Source of the DNA: Candidatus Zixiibacteriota bacterium
Lineage (GTDB): Bacteria; Zixibacteria; MSB-5A5; WJJR01
Reading direction: 5' to 3'
Length of the DNA stretch: 9,625 bases
Assembly: GCA_014729565.1 (NCBI GenBank)
Contig: WJJR01000453.1
Location: forward strand, 1 to 9,625
Part shown: one piece after another, positions 5,961-9,625 of the stretch
How the letters are laid out: the number at the start of each line of letters is the position of its first letter
Numbering within the stretch: position 1 is the stretch's first letter
The notes under the pieces: model-generated
Databases searched by the model: none
What the model was told of the DNA's origin: nothing
Seen by the model: only the letters and a program-made list of their open reading frames with translations
Position numbers and translations under genes: made by a program

Positions 5961-7751
5961 ATGTTCTACCGCAGTTGTCTGCTCACTGTCATCGTTTTGA
6001 TCATGCTCGCCGGGTCTGCACACACCGCCGTGCCAACGTCGATTACGGTTCAAGGCCGTCTCACCGACGGTACCGGTACGCCACTGCCAGCCGGACTGAA
6101 GGAGTTGAGTTTCCGTATTTACAACAGTCAAATCGGCGGCGCTCAGATCTGGCCCCCGTCCGGATCGGAAACACAGGTCATCACAAGCGATGCGGGTGGT
6201 CTGTGGACGGCGAACGTGGGTTCAGGCGCCCCCCTGACCACGACGGTCTTCGCTGATTCGGTTCGCTGGCTCGAAATCACTGTCAGCGATGGTATCAACC
6301 CGATCGAGACCCTGCCACGCGTTCGTCTCCTGACGGGGCCGTACGCGCACCGTGTCACTACACTCGACGGTTCTGCGGGGGGAACGATCACATCCAAGGT
6401 CTCAATTGGACCGAACAACACGAATTCCGGCGACGCCGCGTTTGTGGCGGGTGCCGACAACACCGTATCGGGAGAGTATGCGGTGGTCGGAGGCGGCCGA
6501 CGCAATTATGCGCTTGGCGATTATTCGACCATCGCCGGTGGCGGCGGCCCGTTCGAGTGGGATTCCAATTACGTGGGTGGAACCTACGCGACGATCGGTG
6601 GCGGACATACGAACGAAGCAACTGGTGAAGCCTCCGTGGTCGCCGGCGGGTCCAACAACACCGCGACTTCCAAAGATTGTGTCATTGGCGGAGGATCGTC
6701 CAACCTGGCCTCAGCGGAGGACGTCGTGATCGGTGGCGGCAGTTCCAATGTCGCCTCAGCCGACGAAGCGACTGTGGCGGGTGGTCGCAACAACGAGGCA
6801 ATCGGCACGAGTGCCGTGGTCGGTGGGGGACGAGGCAACGTCGCTTCGGAATTCGGCACAACGGTTGCCGGCGGACTGAGCTGCCTGGCCACCGCCAACT
6901 CGGCCACTGTTGGCGGAGGATTTCAAAACGAGGCGACCAGTGGTGGCGCCACCATAGCGGGGGGATGGGAGAATATCGGCAGCGGCAACTACGCGTCCAT
7001 ACCGGGAGGTTACGGCAATACAGCGTCAGGCGATTACTCCTTCGCCGGCGGACATAACGCACACGCCGCCCACGACGGCGCATTCGTGTGGAACGGTCAC
7101 TCTGACGTCATACTGAAATCCACTGCCGATGACCAGGTGCTCTGGCCCGCCGAGGGTGGGGTCGGGATCGGTACCGACAGCCCCCTGGGCGCTTTGCACG
7201 TAAAGGCCGGACCCAATGGCAACGGTCTCTATATCGCCGCTGGCGTCCAGGACATCGCCTGGCCCAATGGACAGAACTTCCAGCTCGGGCAGTGGGATGG
7301 AGCGACGTTCACCGAACGCGCCCGATTCACCGGTGGCGGATTTCTTGGCGTGAATACAACCAGCGTCTCCAGTGCCATCACACTTCCGAACATTGCGAAC
7401 GTCAATGGCCGCGGACTCGCCAATCGCTGGGACACCTACTCCTCGCGGCGATGGAAGATCGACATTCAGCAAATTGAGAAGCCGCTCGATCTCGTGCAAC
7501 AACTCAGCGGTGTCCGCTACAAACACAAGAGTGACAGCACACCCGATATCGGCCTGATTGCCGAAGACGTCGGCCAGGTCATTCCCGAAATCGTGCAGTA
7601 CGAAGACAACGGCATCGACGCACGCTCGGTGGACTACGCCCGGCTTGTGGCCTTGTTGATCGAGGGCATGAAGGAACAGCAGCGGCAGATCGAAGCACTG
7701 CGTACCGAACTCAGCGATTTGAGAACATCAGGAGCGATTGGTAGACGCTGA
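5961..7751 (+). CDS. Secreted repeat-fibre protein with S74 chaperone domain (copy 3)
   Basis: This is a 596-residue paralogue and the last gene of the triplet. The signal peptide is residues 1-23 (cut likely after HTA). The N-terminal beta domain spans 24-138 (ITVQGRLTDG to GPYAHRVTTLDGS). The repeat array spans 160-359 with 13 units, the shortest of the three. Next come a linker with 'EGGVGIGTDSPLGALHV' and the S74 chaperone domain from 493, with S494 and K499 matching the Ser-Lys pair. The C-terminus differs from copies 1 and 2: instead of ending QLTQ it continues with a charged helix ending SGAIGRR. Two cysteines lie in the array: C240 at unit position 1, and C308, which replaces the otherwise conserved Asn of a unit. 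Neighbouring units 240-254 and 255-269 are nearly the same in protein but not in DNA. The likely role is as for the other copies: an exported trimeric fibre with unknown ligand. Confidence 0.85.
   Translation: MFYRSCLLTVIVLIMLAGSAHTAVPTSITVQGRLTDGTGTPLPAGLKELSFRIYNSQIGGAQIWPPSGSETQVITSDAGGLWTANVGSGAPLTTTVFADSVRWLEITVSDGINPIETLPRVRLLTGPYAHRVTTLDGSAGGTITSKVSIGPNNTNSGDAAFVAGADNTVSGEYAVVGGGRRNYALGDYSTIAGGGGPFEWDSNYVGGTYATIGGGHTNEATGEASVVAGGSNNTATSKDCVIGGGSSNLASAEDVVIGGGSSNVASADEATVAGGRNNEAIGTSAVVGGGRGNVASEFGTTVAGGLSCLATANSATVGGGFQNEATSGGATIAGGWENIGSGNYASIPGGYGNTASGDYSFAGGHNAHAAHDGAFVWNGHSDVILKSTADDQVLWPAEGGVGIGTDSPLGALHVKAGPNGNGLYIAAGVQDIAWPNGQNFQLGQWDGATFTERARFTGGGFLGVNTTSVSSAITLPNIANVNGRGLANRWDTYSSRRWKIDIQQIEKPLDLVQQLSGVRYKHKSDSTPDIGLIAEDVGQVIPEIVQYEDNGIDARSVDYARLVALLIEGMKEQQRQIEALRTELSDLRTSGAIGRR
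6438..7037 (+). repeat. 15-residue repeat array in fibre copy 3, 13 units
   Basis: Residues 160-359 hold a 14-residue unit, one 15-residue unit, the 21-residue unit (189-209, bases 6525-6587, with the conserved DSN) and ten further 15-residue units. Alternation between AGG and GGG forms is present but broken, for example by the two adjacent GGGSSN units at 6678-6767. Confidence 0.85.
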
Positions 7752-8045
7752 TACCGTGTTGTTTACACGCACGAATCGGCCCACACCCATGGCCTTGGAA
7801 TGTGGCTCAGTGACGCCGAGTTTACAGGGCATAAAATGTCCGCATAAAACTGCAGTAGTCGTACTGTAATCATATCGCCCACAATCGATTATCTCGTTTC
7901 AATGCCTGAGGCGGGCTTTCACCCCCCTCCCACTCCGGTTTTGTCAATCCTTGTGCATTTTCTCACGAGCTTCTGTCGATTTCTAGCCATGGGCGCATTA
8001 ATTTCGGAGTAAGACTATGATGACCACAGAAATGGGGTGGGACAC
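7752..8045 (+). other. Intergenic region between fibre operon and signalling genes
   Basis: No gene is supported here. It holds a 5-bp hairpin right after the stop (CGTGT 7755-7759 with ACACG 7765-7769), a 6-bp hairpin with one G-T pair (7827-7832 with 7836-7841), and a 5-bp hairpin CAGTA/TACTG near 7853-7866. None has a following T-run, so no classic terminator is visible. GCATAAAA occurs twice (7829-7836, 7842-7849). A weak sigma70-like pair is TTTACA (7821-7826), 16 bases, then CATAAA (7843-7848). A CRISPR-repeat-like motif lies at 7896-7923. GGAG at 8006-8009 with ATG at 8017 opens a short out-of-frame ORF. Confidence 0.6.
7821..7848 (+). promoter_or_regulatory. Weak sigma70-like promoter candidate for the signalling genes
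   Basis: TTTACA (5 of 6 to TTGACA) is followed after 16 bases by CATAAA (4 of 6 to TATAAT). It would give a leader of about 190 bases before ATG 8046. It overlaps the GCATAAAA direct repeat, and the evidence is weak. Confidence 0.2.
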
Positions 8046-9260
8046 ATGTCCGTCATTACCGTCTTCAGCGCCACGTACTGTCATGCCGACACGGTCGTGG
8101 AGAAAGTCGCGCAGCAGCTCGGCTATCGGGTCATAGACTCGCAGTACGTTCTCGAATGCGCGTCGAAGCGCTTCGGCATCCCGGTTGACAAGTTATCCAA
8201 GGCGATGCACCAGGGACCGTCGATCTTTAATGAATTTACCCGTGACAAGGAGAAGGGGGCCTGCTACATCAAGGCGGCGATGGCGTCGGTGATAGCCGAA
8301 GACAATCTCGTCTACCACGGGTTTGCCGGGCATTTGATACCCTCCTCGGTCGACCATGTGTTGAAGGTGGCGCTGGTCGCCAGCCACGACTTTCGCGAGA
8401 TGGTGGCCGCGGAGGCCGGACTCAGCGAAAAGGATGCACGCAAAGCCACCGCGAAAGACGACGAAGACCGCGCCGTCTGGACCAAGTTCCTCTTCGACAA
8501 AGGACCGTGGGACAAGACCCTCTACGACCTCAAGATTCCGTTGAATGAGGTTGCGATCGACGATGCCGTGGCCACGATCTGCGAGAAAGCTCAGTTGGTG
8601 CAGACAACCGCCAAATCCGAAGCGACCGTTGCCGATTTTGCCCTGGCCGCCGAAGCAGAACTGGCGCTGGCATTGGAGGGCCACCACGACGTCGACGTCA
8701 CCTGCCGCGACGGCAAGGTCACCGTGGCGATCAACAAAGACGTTCGGAATCCGGAGCACCTGAAGGACGAACTCAAAGCGATCGTCCAGACAGTGGACAA
8801 CGTCACGGACATCGACATCAAGGTGATTCCGGAGATCCACGAACCGTACCTGTATCGCAGCACCAAGTTCGACGTGCCGGCGCGTGTGCTGCTGGTTGAT
8901 GATGAGCGCGAGTTTGTGCAAACCTTATCAGAGCGACTGCGCATGCGGGAGTTTGGCACCGCAGTCGCCAACGACGGGTTGGAGGCGCTCAATCTTATCG
9001 AAACCGAAGAACCCGAAGTCATGGTGCTCGATTTGCAAATGCCGGGAATCGGCGGTATTGAAGTCTTGCGCAAGGTGAAAACCAAGCGTCCCAATGTCGA
9101 AGTCATCATTCTGACCGGCCACGGGACGAAGAAAGACGCCGAACTGGCTGAACAACTCGGTGCGTTTGCCTATTTGGAAAAGCCGGTCGACGTCGACACC
9201 TTGACGAAGACCATGAAGGCGGCGTACGCCAAGTTACGTAAGAAAGAGTCCGGCGACTAA
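8046..9260 (+). CDS. Response regulator with N-terminal cytidylate-kinase-like domain
   Basis: This is a 404-residue cytoplasmic protein in three parts. Residues 1-190 resemble the cytidylate kinase-like family (Cytidylate_kin2), with 'VAQQLGYRVID', 'YHGFAGHLIP' and 'DRAVWTKFLF...DKTLYDLKI' as family-like stretches. The nucleotide-binding loop is eroded: around residues 8-19 (SATYCHADTVVE) there is no GxxGxGK or GSGG pattern. Residues 192-262 look like a BON-type alpha/beta segment (DVDVTCRDGKVTVAIN...VDNVTDIDIKVIP). Residues 280-397 are a receiver domain with acidic pair D285/D286, phospho-acceptor D329 (LDLQMPG), T357 and K379, all intact. There is no DNA-binding output domain, so output is probably by protein contact or nucleotide sensing. 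ATG 8046 is preferred to GTG 8037 because MSVITV matches the family's usual start. The histidine kinase gene begins 42 bases downstream and is the likely partner. Confidence 0.8.
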   Translation: MSVITVFSATYCHADTVVEKVAQQLGYRVIDSQYVLECASKRFGIPVDKLSKAMHQGPSIFNEFTRDKEKGACYIKAAMASVIAEDNLVYHGFAGHLIPSSVDHVLKVALVASHDFREMVAAEAGLSEKDARKATAKDDEDRAVWTKFLFDKGPWDKTLYDLKIPLNEVAIDDAVATICEKAQLVQTTAKSEATVADFALAAEAELALALEGHHDVDVTCRDGKVTVAINKDVRNPEHLKDELKAIVQTVDNVTDIDIKVIPEIHEPYLYRSTKFDVPARVLLVDDEREFVQTLSERLRMREFGTAVANDGLEALNLIETEEPEVMVLDLQMPGIGGIEVLRKVKTKRPNVEVIILTGHGTKKDAELAEQLGAFAYLEKPVDVDTLTKTMKAAYAKLRKKESGD

Positions 9261-9266
9261 GTGACC

Positions 9267-9282
9267 GGCCGCCTGCGCGGCC
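9267..9282 (+). other. GC hairpin between response regulator and kinase genes
   Basis: GGCCGC (9267-9272) pairs perfectly with GCGGCC (9277-9282) around a CTGC loop. An alternative outer pairing is ACCGG (9264-9268) with CCGGT (9285-9289). There is no T-run. It could act as an RNA-stability or partial attenuation element that sets the ratio of regulator to kinase. Confidence 0.4.
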
Positions 9283-9292
9283 AACCGGTAAC

Positions 9293-9297
9293 AGGAG
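9293..9297 (+). promoter_or_regulatory. Shine-Dalgarno of the histidine kinase gene
   Basis: AGGAG lies five bases before ATG 9303. It fixes the start of the last gene. Confidence 0.75.
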
Positions 9298-9302
9298 CGG
9301 TC

Positions 9303-9625
9303 ATGGGCCTCTTACGCAGCGTCCTCGACAGCCTCGCGTCGGTCGTCCGAACGGAAGTCGAAAAGGGCGCCGACAAAAAGAGCCGCTACAAACGTCTCTG
9401 GTGGTATACCATCATCGCGACCGCCACGGTCTCCATCGCGCCGCTGGTCATCATGACCGGCATCAACTACGGACAGTACAAACGCGTCTTTCGTGACGAA
9501 ATGAGCCACTCGTCGATGCTGGTGGCCGCGGTCACCAAGCAATCGCTTGAATTCTATCTCGAAGAACGGCGGAGCGCGCTGACCTATCTGATCGAATCGA
9601 CGACTCTGCAGGAGCTGTCCAATCC
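9303..9625 (+). CDS. Membrane sensor histidine kinase, N-terminal part (3' end outside window)
   Basis: The first 107 residues of a longer protein are visible. A basic cytoplasmic N-terminus (residues 16-31 rich in K and R) leads into 'YKRLWWYT' and one transmembrane helix at about residues 36-54. Then come 'VIMTGINYGQYKRVF' and 'SLEFYLEERRSALTYLI', the start of an extracytoplasmic Cache-type sensor helix. This opening is characteristic of two-component histidine kinases common in Desulfobacterota and related bacteria, which carry a periplasmic Cache domain, a second helix, then HisKA and HATPase domains. The catalytic domains are beyond the window, so kinase activity is inferred from this N-terminal pattern and from the adjacent receiver-domain gene. 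A chemotaxis receptor or diguanylate cyclase with the same sensor is the main alternative. Confidence 0.7.
   Translation, partial: MGLLRSVLDSLASVVRTEVEKGADKKSRYKRLWWYTIIATATVSIAPLVIMTGINYGQYKRVFRDEMSHSSMLVAAVTKQSLEFYLEERRSALTYLIESTTLQELSN

Noticed and set aside
2604..7037. DNA-level tandem repeat or CRISPR array
   Set aside because: The periodicity is coding (15 residues). The nucleotide units are too diverged for direct repeats and there are no unique spacers.
2118..7751. Prophage tail-fibre module
   Set aside because: No capsid, tail, terminase, lysis or integrase gene is seen. All three proteins carry Sec signal peptides and the neighbours are cellular genes.
2118..7751. Type Vc trimeric autotransporter
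   Set aside because: The repeats are YadA-head-like, but the C-terminus is an S74 chaperone plus coiled coil, not a membrane beta-barrel anchor.
7789..7869. 26-codon ORF in the intergenic region
   Set aside because: It has no Shine-Dalgarno and no recognisable product, and its length is expected by chance.
7901..7920. Rho-independent terminator after the fibre operon
   Set aside because: The GGCGGGCTTT end looks terminator-like but the matching left arm is missing (only GCC/GGC pair) and the T-run is three bases.
8193..8921. Long open frame on the - strand (242 codons)
   Set aside because: It is fully inside the response regulator gene, antisense, with low-complexity composition and no family resemblance.

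Overview
The window looks like chromosomal DNA from a GC-rich, Gram-negative-type bacterium. Every gene that can be supported lies on the + strand. Strong Shine-Dalgarno sequences, Sec signal peptides and surface-fibre genes point to a diderm. The mix of families (S74 fibre proteins with a 'QGRLTD...GPYAHR' N-terminal domain, and a cytidylate-kinase-like response regulator beside a Cache-type histidine kinase) resembles what is known from the Desulfobacterota, Zixibacteria and other FCB-like lineages. This placement is an inference and no taxonomic marker gene is present.

Layout. (1) Positions 2-1970 hold two membrane proteins: the C-terminal part of an MFS exporter, cut by the window edge, then an eight-helix flippase-like protein of the LPG_synthase_TM/UPF0104 family. 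(2) Positions 1971-2117 are a short control region with an extended -10 promoter candidate, a GC-rich hairpin and a perfect Shine-Dalgarno. (3) Positions 2118-7751 hold the main feature: three tandem paralogous genes for secreted fibre-like proteins (622, 649 and 596 aa). Each has a signal peptide, a conserved N-terminal beta domain, a run of 15-residue GG-x-x-N-x-A repeats (15, 17 and 13 units), a 'VGIxT' linker region, and a C-terminal S74 intramolecular chaperone domain that keeps a Ser/Lys pair. The genes are separated by 12 bases, and each downstream Shine-Dalgarno overlaps the previous stop codon, so they very likely form one translationally coupled operon. No phage gene is visible around them. 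(4) Positions 7752-8045 are intergenic, with no convincing terminator, weak promoter-like elements and one solitary CRISPR-repeat-like motif. (5) Positions 8046-9625 hold a signalling pair: a three-part protein (cytidylate-kinase-like domain with an eroded P-loop, BON-like segment, receiver domain) and the start of a membrane histidine kinase with an extracytoplasmic sensor region, which runs off the window.

The most interesting part is the fibre triplet. Its repeat arrays differ in length by whole pairs of 15-residue units, and gene 2 shows a 30-residue super-period. The copies are mosaic: genes 2 and 3 share an identical 35-base tract near the 5' end, whereas genes 1 and 3 share a different identical 35-base tract near the 3' end. 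This suggests a surface-fibre family evolving by duplication, repeat gain or loss and gene conversion. Whether the two-component pair controls the fibre operon cannot be told from the sequence.
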